Origin: Planococcaceae bacterium UBA3370
GTDB taxonomy: Bacteria; Bacillota; Bacilli; Bacillales_A; Planococcaceae
Direction of reading: 5' to 3'
DNA: 6,178 nt
NCBI GenBank assembly: GCA_002360295.1
Contig: DEQI01000089.1
Location: 1 to 6,178 of the forward strand
Position numbers and translations under genes: made by a program. The notes under the pieces were generated by a model, which worked only from the letters and a program-made list of their open reading frames with translations, was not told the DNA's origin and searched no databases. Shown piece by piece: positions 1 to 5,824 of this stretch; position 1 is the first letter of the stretch; the number at the start of each line of letters is the position of its first letter.

Positions 1-15
1 GTAAATATTAGGGAT

Positions 16-36
16 AAGCAGGGTGCATCTGCTTTT
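16..36 (+). terminator. possible weak terminator of an upstream gene
   Basis: AAGCAG (16-21) can pair with CTGCTT (29-34) around a 7-nt loop, and the right arm runs into TTTT (33-36). The position just before the DegV promoter fits the end of an upstream transcription unit that lies outside the window. The stem is only 6 bp and the T run is short, so this is a tentative call. Confidence 0.4.
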
Positions 37-54
37 CACATTACATTTGTCACC

Positions 55-84
55 TTTACAGTAGGAAATGAAGTTATTTATAAT
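55..84 (+). promoter_or_regulatory. sigma-A type promoter of the DegV-family gene
   Basis: TTTACA at 55-60 matches the -35 consensus TTGACA at five of six positions. A perfect -10 TATAAT lies at 79-84, with an 18-nt spacer. Transcription should begin near position 91, giving a leader of about 25 nt that contains the ribosome binding site at 100-107. The ATG at 68 falls between the -35 and -10 boxes, so it would not be in this transcript. Confidence 0.7.
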
Positions 85-99
85 AGGTAAGAAGATAAT

Positions 100-107
100 A
101 AAGGATG
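100..107 (+). promoter_or_regulatory. ribosome binding site that sets a TTG start for DegV
   Basis: AAAGGATG is a good match to the Bacillus Shine-Dalgarno consensus AAAGGAGG. It lies 8 nt before the TTG at 116. The competing ATG at 68 has only AGGA at 63-66, one base away, which is too close to work. This site is the main reason for choosing TTG 116. Confidence 0.7.
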
Positions 108-115
108 TGTCAATT

Positions 116-958
116 TTGGGACGAATTCATATTGTAACTGATTCAACATGTGATTTAACAAAAGAGGAAATTGCAAAGCATGGTATTCATATAGTACCAT
201 TAACAATTCAAATAGATGGTCATACATATTTAGATGGAATAGATATAGAGCCTGCATCGTTTATGGAAAAGATGAAATATGCTAAGGAATTACCGAAAAG
301 CTCTCAGCCAGCACCAGGTGTTTTTAAAGAATTATACGATGAATTGGGGAAAGATGGGGATCAAATCATCTCTATTCATATGACAGGTGGTATGAGTGGA
401 ACTGTGCAGTCTGCCAGACAAGCTGCTGAAATGTCAAATGCAGATGTAACGGTAATTGATTCACGTTATATTTCGTTTGGACTTGCCTTTCAAATAAAAG
501 AAGCAGTTGCCTTACGTGATGCAGGTGCGACAGTCGATGAAATAGTGACACGACTTGATGAAGTAAGAAAAAATATTCGATTATTCGTGACACTCGATAC
601 ACTAGATAATATGGTGAAGGGTGGTCGTATTGGTAAAGGAAAGGCAATAGTCGGTTCTTTACTAAATATTAAACCGATTGGTCACCTAGATATTGGGGAA
701 GTGACCATCGCAGCGAAACCACGTAGCAATAAGCAAGTTGTGAAATATTTATTTGAACAATTCCAAAAAGATACAGAAGGGAAAACAGTGAAAGCAGTCG
801 GGGTTTCTCATGCCAATAGTATGGATACATTAGGTAATCCATTAATGGATTTAATTAAAGAAACTGGCTTCACGAACATAGATTTAGCCTTTACGTCTCC
901 TATCATTAGTACACATACTGGTGAGGGTGCACTTGGTTTTGTATATTTTGCAGAATAA
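116..958 (+). CDS. DegV family fatty-acid-binding protein
   Basis: This is a 280-residue protein, the usual length for the DegV family of cytoplasmic proteins that hold one fatty acid; in Firmicutes some relatives (FakB) present fatty acids to the kinase FakA for phospholipid synthesis. Family marks are the N-terminal VTDSTCDL strand-loop (residues 7-14), SSQPAPG (62-68) followed by F..LYDEL, MSGTVQSA (93-100), LDNMVKGGRIGK (163-174), and the C-terminal THTGEGALG (266-274). The start is taken as TTG at 116, giving MGRIHIVTDS, because it has a proper ribosome binding site and follows the predicted transcription start; the in-frame ATG at 68 would add 16 residues unlike the family. The gene appears monocistronic, between its own promoter and a strong terminator. 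Which fatty acid it binds, and whether it is a true FakB, cannot be read from the sequence. Confidence 0.93.
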   Translation: MGRIHIVTDSTCDLTKEEIAKHGIHIVPLTIQIDGHTYLDGIDIEPASFMEKMKYAKELPKSSQPAPGVFKELYDELGKDGDQIISIHMTGGMSGTVQSARQAAEMSNADVTVIDSRYISFGLAFQIKEAVALRDAGATVDEIVTRLDEVRKNIRLFVTLDTLDNMVKGGRIGKGKAIVGSLLNIKPIGHLDIGEVTIAAKPRSNKQVVKYLFEQFQKDTEGKTVKAVGVSHANSMDTLGNPLMDLIKETGFTNIDLAFTSPIISTHTGEGALGFVYFAE

Positions 959-964
959 TGAAGG

Positions 965-1008
965 AAACTGTACTAAAAGTAAATTACTACTTTTGGTACA
1001 GTTTTTTT
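965..1008 (+). terminator. rho-independent terminator after DegV
   Basis: The arm at 966-980 (AACTGTACTAAAAGT) pairs with 989-1003 (ACTTTTGGTACAGTT) over 15 bp with one G-U pair. The loop is 8 nt, and the stem is followed by a run of seven T ending at 1008. It separates degV from the ypmR unit. Confidence 0.93.
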
Positions 1009-1028
1009 CATAAAAAGGAGCAAGTACC

Positions 1029-1057
1029 TTTTATTTGAATCATATTAAAATTATAAT
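1029..1057 (+). promoter_or_regulatory. probable promoter of the ypmR-ypmS-msrA-msrB unit
   Basis: A perfect -10 box TATAAT lies at 1052-1057. The best placed -35 (TTTTAT, 1029-1034, 17-nt spacer) is poor; a better hexamer, TTGAAT at 1035-1040, is only 11 nt from the -10 and badly spaced. Transcription would start near 1064, before the ribosome binding site at 1073. A weak -35 hints at activator help or low basal use, which is inference. No other promoter is evident before the end of the four-gene unit. Confidence 0.5.
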
Positions 1058-1072
1058 GAAAGAAAGATGGTA

Positions 1073-1080
1073 AAAGGGGA
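1073..1080 (+). promoter_or_regulatory. ribosome binding site that sets the ypmR start
   Basis: AAAGGGGA lies 7 nt before the ATG at 1088. The in-frame ATG at 1067 has no comparable site and starts almost at the predicted transcription start, so 1088 is the preferred start. Confidence 0.7.
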
Positions 1081-1087
1081 AGTTCAT

Positions 1088-1996
1088 ATGAGGCTACTTT
1101 TATGGATGATTAGTTGCTTGCTTTTAGTCGGTTGTACAGTAACAATTGATGAGCCTCCATTAACACTTGAAGAGTACGAAAAATCACTAGGTTTAGTAAA
1201 TGAACCATTTCCAGAAGAGGATACAATCAATATTGAACAAACGAAAAGAGAATTAATTGTTGACAAATTAGAAGAATTTTTTCAATTGGATTGGTTGAGC
1301 CGTAAAGAACTTGATGCACGGGAAATTCATTATTTAGCACTAGGTGACTCTTTAACACAAGGTGTTGGAGATGAATTCAATCAAAACGGTTATACACAAC
1401 GATTATCGGAAAAGCTAGAACGGTGGCCAGCCATATCAAGTGTACAATTAGATAATCGTGGGAAACGAGGAAGAAGAACCGACCAGCTTCTAGCTTTGTT
1501 AGAAAAAGGCCATTACGATGAAGAATTAGCCCAAGCTGATCTCATTACCATAACAATGGGTGGAAATGATGTAATGAAAATTGTGAAATCAGATATATTT
1601 TCATTGCGAAAGGAAATGTTTGATGCCGAACGTGGCGATTTCAATGCGAGATATGAAAAAATAGTAGCTGAAATAAGAGCTAGAAACTCCGAAGTACCTA
1701 TTATTTTGATTGGTTTCTACAATCCATTTTCCATCGTAACAGATGAGGTAACACCTTTTGAATCAATTATTCGTGAATGGAACGGTGATATAGAACTGTT
1801 AGCAAATACAGACGAATATGCATGTTTTGTACCAGTAAGTGATTTATTTGAGACAAATGAGGATATGGTATATCATACAGACTTTTTCCATCCTAATGCG
1901 GCTGGCTATGAAAAAATGACAGAGCGAATGGCAATAACAATGAAACAATGTGGGGTTGAAGAAATGTCAGACGGTTTGCTTGGATTTGAGGAGTGA
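1088..1996 (+). CDS. ypmR: SGNH/GDSL-family hydrolase lipoprotein, YpmR-like
   Basis: This is a 302-residue secreted lipoprotein of the SGNH (GDSL) esterase/lipase superfamily. The N-terminus is a short hydrophobic signal with lipobox LVGC, so Cys16 would be lipidated and the mature protein anchored outside the membrane. A linker of about 60 residues precedes the catalytic domain. Block I is ALGDSLTQG with nucleophile Ser88; block II is NRGKRGRRT with oxyanion Gly128; block III is GGND with Asn160; block V is DFFHPNAAGY with Asp265 and His268. All catalytic blocks are intact, so an active esterase or acyl hydrolase is expected; the substrate is unknown. Starting at 1088 places the signal peptide right at the N-terminus. 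The ribosome binding site of the next gene (GAGGAG, 1988-1993) sits inside its last codons. The name follows the B. subtilis gene of the same family and neighbourhood. Confidence 0.92.
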   Translation: MRLLLWMISCLLLVGCTVTIDEPPLTLEEYEKSLGLVNEPFPEEDTINIEQTKRELIVDKLEEFFQLDWLSRKELDAREIHYLALGDSLTQGVGDEFNQNGYTQRLSEKLERWPAISSVQLDNRGKRGRRTDQLLALLEKGHYDEELAQADLITITMGGNDVMKIVKSDIFSLRKEMFDAERGDFNARYEKIVAEIRARNSEVPIILIGFYNPFSIVTDEVTPFESIIREWNGDIELLANTDEYACFVPVSDLFETNEDMVYHTDFFHPNAAGYEKMTERMAITMKQCGVEEMSDGLLGFEE

Positions 1997-2002
1997 GAAT
2001 AG

Positions 2003-2572
2003 ATGAATAAGTGGAAAGTCGCCTTTTTTATGCTATCTGGGGTTATTATTTTTTCAATAATCGTCATTGTTTATTTGGCGACTTCACCATCAGAAGACGT
2101 GCCAATCCCAGAACAAGAGGAAATGAGCGGTAATGTATTAGTTGTTGAAACGACAGCGAAAGAGTTTGAATCCATCGCCAAACAATATTTAGGTGATGAT
2201 TTGAATAATGCAGAGCTGCCAGTAAATATACAAGTAAATGAACAAATACAATTGTTTAGTGAGCTGATTGCTTTTCATATTACAGTACCAATTGTAATGA
2301 ATTTTGAACCAATTGTAAGTAATGGCAATATACGATTAAAACAAACGGCTGTTAATGTAGGAAAAATCAATATTAATCCATCAACTGTATTAAAAATAAT
2401 GAAAGATTCTATTGACTTTCCAAGTTGGATGATTGTGAGACCAAATGAAGAAGAAATTTACGTTGATTTATCGCGTATTAATATAGCTTCGGGTTCAAGA
2501 GTCCGAGCTAAGGAAATCGATTTGAAGAATGATAAAATAATATTAGAAATAGTTGTACCAACAAAGAGGTGA
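2003..2572 (+). CDS. ypmS: YpmS family (DUF2140) single-pass membrane protein
   Basis: This 189-residue protein has a short basic N-terminus (MNKWK), one hydrophobic helix at about residues 6-26, and a 160-residue extracellular domain. Its length matches B. subtilis YpmS (about 187). Recognisable family features are the LPVNIQVNEQIQLFSEL strand region (72-88), the MNFEPIVSNGNIRLK stretch (99-113), the VGKININPSTVLK segment (119-131), FPSWMIVRPNEEEIYVDL (139-156), and a C-terminal DLKNDKIILEIVVP strand. It begins 6 nt after the ypmR stop and is led by GAGGAG at 1988-1993, so it is cotranscribed. The molecular function of the family is not established; constant pairing with YpmR suggests a partner role at the outer membrane face, which is inference. 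No catalytic motif is visible. Confidence 0.85.
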   Translation: MNKWKVAFFMLSGVIIFSIIVIVYLATSPSEDVPIPEQEEMSGNVLVVETTAKEFESIAKQYLGDDLNNAELPVNIQVNEQIQLFSELIAFHITVPIVMNFEPIVSNGNIRLKQTAVNVGKININPSTVLKIMKDSIDFPSWMIVRPNEEEIYVDLSRINIASGSRVRAKEIDLKNDKIILEIVVPTKR

Positions 2573-2578
2573 TGAAAT

Positions 2579-3112
2579 ATGTTAGAGAAGGCAACATTTG
2601 CAGGAGGCTGTTTTTGGTGTATGGTAAAGCCTTTTGATGAGCAGCCCGGCATTGAATCTGTCATTTCAGGCTATACAGGGGGACATGTAGAAAATCCTTC
2701 GTATGAACAAGTTTGCTCAGAAACGACAGGCCATTTAGAAGCAGTGCAAATTACATTTGACCCAAACATTTATCCATATGAAAAATTAGTGGAATTGTAT
2801 TGGACACTCATTGATCCGACAGATGCAGGTGGTCAGTTTTATGATCGAGGAGAATCTTATACTACCGCCATTTTTTATCATAATGAAGAGCAAAAAGAAA
2901 TAGCGGAACGTTCCAAAGCCGCCTTGCAAGCATCCGGTAAATTTCAAGCACCGATTGCCGTTAAAATATTGCCTGCTAAGCCATTTTATGAAGCAGAAGA
3001 TTATCATCAATATTATTATAAGAAAAATCCGATGCATTATAATCGATATTCGGTCGGGTCTGGGCGTGTAGCATTTATCGAAAAACATTGGGGGAATACA
3101 AAAAATGACTAA
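2579..3112 (+). CDS. msrA: peptide-methionine (S)-S-oxide reductase MsrA
   Basis: MsrA reduces the S epimer of methionine sulfoxide, free or in proteins, with electrons from thioredoxin, in the cytoplasm. The 177-residue protein is full length for the short Gram-positive form. The active-site motif GGCFWC occupies residues 9-14 with nucleophile Cys11. TGHLEAV (50-56) supplies the conserved Glu54, and [12 protein letters not shown] (89-100) supplies Asp89 and Tyr94, which align with the substrate-polarising residues of E. coli MsrA. The only other cysteines are Cys14 and Cys46; there is no C-terminal recycling cysteine, so recycling presumably uses Cys14 or Cys46. The start has an excellent ribosome binding site (AGAGGTGAT, about 2565-2573) that overlaps the end of ypmS. 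The last 8 nt overlap msrB, the partner enzyme. Confidence 0.96.
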   Translation: MLEKATFAGGCFWCMVKPFDEQPGIESVISGYTGGHVENPSYEQVCSETTGHLEAVQITFDPNIYPYEKLVELYWTLIDPTDAGGQFYDRGESYTTAIFYHNEEQKEIAERSKAALQASGKFQAPIAVKILPAKPFYEAEDYHQYYYKKNPMHYNRYSVGSGRVAFIEKHWGNTKND

Positions 3113-3533
3113 AGAAGAGCGTTTAAAACAACTTACTGAAATGCAATACTATGTCACACAGCAAAACGGAACAGAGCCACCACATCGCAATGAATATGAT
3201 CAGCACTTTGAAGAAGGTATATATGTTGATATCGTATCCGGCAAGCCATTGTTTTCATCTCTTGATAAGTTTGATGCAGGTTGCGGCTGGCCAAGTTTTT
3301 CTAAGCCGATAGAAACACAAGAAGTAACAGAGCATTTTGATACATCTCATGGAATGCGTCGAGTAGAAGTACGTAGTAAAACAGCAGATTCCCATTTAGG
3401 GCACGTTTTTCCGGATGGACCAAGAGAGCTAGGGGGACTACGCTACTGCATCAACTCGGCGGCGTTGCGTTTTGTACCGGTTAGCGAGCTAGAACAGCAA
3501 GGGTATAGCGATTATTTGAAGCTTTTTAAATAA
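3105..3533 (+). CDS. msrB: peptide-methionine (R)-S-oxide reductase MsrB
   Basis: MsrB reduces the R epimer of methionine sulfoxide and completes the repair begun by MsrA. At 142 residues it is the usual single-domain bacterial form. Motifs in order are [11 protein letters not shown] (21-31), [15 protein letters not shown] (38-52), CGWPSF (60-65), SHLGHVF (96-102) and [11 protein letters not shown] (113-123). Cys115 is the nucleophile and Cys60 is in the position of the resolving cysteine in Neisseria MsrB; His97 and His100 line the active site. The two CxxC pairs that bind zinc in many MsrBs are absent, so this is a metal-free type. The ATG lies inside the last codons of msrA (TAA of msrA at 3110-3112), with GGGGGA at 3090-3095 as ribosome binding site, so translation is probably coupled. 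A strong terminator follows directly. Confidence 0.96.
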   Translation: MTKEERLKQLTEMQYYVTQQNGTEPPHRNEYDQHFEEGIYVDIVSGKPLFSSLDKFDAGCGWPSFSKPIETQEVTEHFDTSHGMRRVEVRSKTADSHLGHVFPDGPRELGGLRYCINSAALRFVPVSELEQQGYSDYLKLFK

Positions 3534-3576
3534 AAATGCTGGTTGACCAAGTTAATTAGGTCAACCAGCATTTTTT
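3532..3576 (+). terminator. strong rho-independent terminator after msrB
   Basis: ATGCTGGTTGACC (3536-3548) pairs perfectly with GGTCAACCAGCAT (3559-3571). The pairing extends by A-T pairs from the A run at 3532-3535 into the T run at 3571-3576, for about 17 bp around a 10-nt loop. The A run on the left means it could also stop minus-strand transcription, but no minus-strand gene points at it. It begins within the msrB stop codon. Confidence 0.95.
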
Positions 3577-3716
3577 ACTAAGAGTACATAATTCAATCTC
3601 GGTAAAACTGAAAATCACACCTTACTTCATCTATTTCAAGACAAAATTCAATAAACAATTATAAAAATTGCATATAAGTAAAACATAAGAGAATAGACTC
3701 TGTACACTTATAAAAT

Positions 3717-3723
3717 AGAGGGA
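3717..3723 (+). promoter_or_regulatory. possible ribosome binding site for a TTG start of the FUSC gene
   Basis: AGAGGGA lies 10 nt before the TTG at 3734. It is the only purine-rich site in the region resembling a Shine-Dalgarno sequence. The ATG at 3761 has only AAAG (3747-3750) in range. The TATAAA at 3709-3714 just upstream has no matching -35; if it were a promoter, the transcript would begin too close to this site to use it. Confidence 0.4.
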
Positions 3724-3733
3724 AAATTAAATT

Positions 3734-5620
3734 TTGTATAAAGATGAAAGTTGGTTTTTAATGAAAAAACTTATCATATCAAAAACAATTATATTTATCT
3801 TTGTCATCGTTTTTGTGACAGTGTTCAAAATGATATTTCATGAAGAAAACGTACTAATTGGTGTCACAACTGTGATAATGATACTCATGTATTTTGAACG
3901 AGATTTAACAATAAATTTATGGAGAAATTTCTTTGGTCTCTTAACCGTCAATCTACTACAAGGTATTTTTGCTTTTATATCTGCAGAAAATATGTGGCTG
4001 GGAATCGGTTTGAATTTTATCTCTATGTTCATTGTCGGTTACTTTTTCACCTATAATGTTAAAAAACCTTTATATATCGCATTCGGTTTGCAATATTTAT
4101 TTATTTTAAATACACCTGTTACTTTAGAACTTCTTCCTAATCGACTAGCCGCTCTAGCAACTGGAATTGTACTAGTTATGCTTACTCAAATACTTTTCAA
4201 TAAAAACAAACTAGCAAAAGTAGGGAATAAATATACTATTTCAATTTGTAATAATTTAATAACGAAATTAAAATTGCAAAATGATGATTTAGAGTTAAAT
4301 CATTCTATCGAAACCTCTCTAAAAGAGATCAGGAAAATCGTTTATTCTCGTCGTGCAAAGGGATATTATTTTACTAAGGAAGGACGGATATGGTTAAAAA
4401 TATCTGTTTGCCTGGAAAAGCTATATTTTTTACTCAAAAAAATATCAAATGAGGAAATCTCTACGCAAATTCGCGATGACATTCAAATTGAACTGGAGTA
4501 CATTAAAGCTATTATTGAAAAGAGGATTTCTCCACCTCATACTTCATTTTTAGTTCAACAAAATAAATCATTATATTTATATGAATTAGCGAGTGAATTT
4601 TGTTTACTAAAAGAATTACTGATGGAACTTCAAACAAGCAATAAAAAAGACTTGAATCAAGTAGAAAAATTAATCAATATCCCATTTAACTTTACAAGCT
4701 TATATAATCATTTCAATAATTTTAGTCGGGAATCTGTACGTTTTACGTATGCAATGAGATTAAGTATTTTAATATCAATTACAATGTTTATCTCCGAGTA
4801 TTTCGATTTGTCGGAAGGAAAATGGATTGCTTTCACCATATTTTCTGTTACTCAACCCTACTTAGAACAAGCTAAGCAGAGGTTTGGTAAACGGATTTTA
4901 GGCACACTAGCCGGAGTGACCGTTGTCTTCTTGCTGTTTAGTATAGTGACCGACACAGCTGTTCGATCATTTATTGTATTGTTAGCTGGTTATTTAAATA
5001 GCTATGCCGTCTCCTATTTTAATATTGTCTTTACAGTTACTGTATCTGCATTAGGTTCTGCTTCATTAACAGGTGACTTTGAAGTTTTAACCATTACCCG
5101 AATCATATATGTAGTTGCAGGAACCCTTTTAGGGATGCTTGCTAATAATCTTCTTTTCCCACACAGCATCAAGTCCGGCACAGCTCATTTGGTCAAAATG
5201 TACAAAGAAACTTCTAGAACCTTAATGTATGAGGTGTATCATTATTTAAAAAATCCTTCAAATACGCATACAATCCATAACTTATTTGCAGTATCCGCAT
5301 TAATTGAGGATCGTATTTTACTAAATAATGAAACATTGGAAATCAAAGAATCACAAAACTATATGGATCAACAAAAAAAGCTTACACATTTACTATATGT
5401 GTTATTTTTACGTATCAAAATGAATAAGATTGGAAGTTCAACTGCAAAGCTTATATTGGATGATTTAGCTCAAATATTCGAGGTTAGGGAAGAAAATGCA
5501 GATCAGTTATTGATTGACTTGCAACAAAAAGCTTTAAAATTGCCTAACATTGAGGAACGAATTATCTATAAGAATATAGTCGAGTTATTTTATGACTTCA
5601 AAATGAAAAAAACAAGTTAA
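3734..5620 (+). CDS. FUSC / aromatic acid exporter (ArAE)-type membrane protein
   Basis: This 628-residue protein has two membrane bundles joined by a soluble region, the layout of FUSC-type putative efflux proteins (YccS, AaeB and relatives). The first bundle is about residues 16-155, with some six hydrophobic segments. Residues 157-335 are charged, helical and probably cytoplasmic. The second bundle runs about 340-475 and opens with the family signature: a helix containing RLSILISIT, then GKWIAFTIFSVTQPY, then QRFGKRILGTLAGV (382-395). A helical tail of about 150 residues follows. The family is thought to export aromatic or other organic acids, but the substrate here is unknown. Start choice is uncertain: TTG 3734 has the better ribosome binding site, while ATG 3761 gives a cleaner N-terminus (MKKLIISKTI) nine residues shorter. 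The gene stands alone between two terminators. By eye its base composition is more A+T-rich than that of msrA or msrB. Confidence 0.85.
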   Translation: MYKDESWFLMKKLIISKTIIFIFVIVFVTVFKMIFHEENVLIGVTTVIMILMYFERDLTINLWRNFFGLLTVNLLQGIFAFISAENMWLGIGLNFISMFIVGYFFTYNVKKPLYIAFGLQYLFILNTPVTLELLPNRLAALATGIVLVMLTQILFNKNKLAKVGNKYTISICNNLITKLKLQNDDLELNHSIETSLKEIRKIVYSRRAKGYYFTKEGRIWLKISVCLEKLYFLLKKISNEEISTQIRDDIQIELEYIKAIIEKRISPPHTSFLVQQNKSLYLYELASEFCLLKELLMELQTSNKKDLNQVEKLINIPFNFTSLYNHFNNFSRESVRFTYAMRLSILISITMFISEYFDLSEGKWIAFTIFSVTQPYLEQAKQRFGKRILGTLAGVTVVFLLFSIVTDTAVRSFIVLLAGYLNSYAVSYFNIVFTVTVSALGSASLTGDFEVLTITRIIYVVAGTLLGMLANNLLFPHSIKSGTAHLVKMYKETSRTLMYEVYHYLKNPSNTHTIHNLFAVSALIEDRILLNNETLEIKESQNYMDQQKKLTHLLYVLFLRIKMNKIGSSTAKLILDDLAQIFEVREENADQLLIDLQQKALKLPNIEERIIYKNIVELFYDFKMKKTS

Positions 5621-5635
5621 AGTTGTGACAAACAG

Positions 5636-5674
5636 AAAAACAGCATGATCTCAATGAGAAAAAATGCTGTTTTT
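5636..5674 (+). terminator. terminator after the FUSC gene, likely bidirectional
   Basis: AAAAACAGCAT (5636-5646) pairs perfectly with ATGCTGTTTTT (5664-5674). The 17-nt loop holds a further 4-bp stem, TCTC (5649-5652) with GAGA (5656-5659). Because the arms carry A on the left and T on the right, it reads as a terminator on both strands. It lies between convergent genes, so it can also end the chemoreceptor transcript from the right. Confidence 0.85.
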
Positions 5675-5782
5675 ACATTAAGAAAAATTGATTTGCGTTT
5701 CGGGGATTTTGGAATCACAATTCGATCCGGTAGTCCCTGGATTTTCATAAAAAATATACATATGACTAAGCGTATCAGCTAT

Positions 5783-5806
5783 AAAAGAGCACAGTGAAGC
5801 GCTTTT
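5783..5806 (-). terminator. weak candidate terminator of the chemoreceptor gene
   Basis: On the minus strand AAAAG-C-GC pairs with GC-T-CTTTT, with one C/T mismatch and an 8-nt loop; the right arm ends in TTTT. It lies about 20 nt past the chemoreceptor stop. It is weak, and the hairpin at 5636-5674 may be the real end. Confidence 0.25.
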
Positions 5807-5824
5807 GTATATTCTAGATATATT

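Noticed and set aside
372..647. Minus-strand open frame of 91 codons opposite degV
   Set aside because: It lies wholly opposite a well-supported gene, has a low-complexity composition rich in Leu, His and Tyr, and matches no family I know.
1067..1087. ATG at 1067 as the ypmR start
   Set aside because: It lies next to the predicted transcription start without a ribosome binding site, and it would put seven polar residues before the signal peptide. ATG 1088 has AAAGGGGA at a 7-nt spacing.
2786..3088. Minus-strand open frame of 100 codons opposite msrA
   Set aside because: MsrA has intact catalytic motifs on the other strand, and the antisense product looks like an Ile/Phe-rich shadow with no recognisable domain.
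3532..5674. Similar AGCAT/ATGCT arms in the two hairpins flanking the FUSC gene, considered as ends of a mobile element
   Set aside because: Only about 10 bases are shared and both sites are typical terminators with A and T runs. There is no transposase, target-site duplication or recombinase.
5711..5736. tRNA-like T-arm resemblance (minus strand GGATCGAATTGTGATTCC)
   Set aside because: The stem needs a bulge, and no acceptor, anticodon or D arm can be assembled around it.
5794..5810. Possible CcpA cre site around the palindrome AAGCGCTT
   Set aside because: The core is palindromic, but the outer TG and CA positions of the cre consensus do not fit on either strand, and it lies downstream of both genes.
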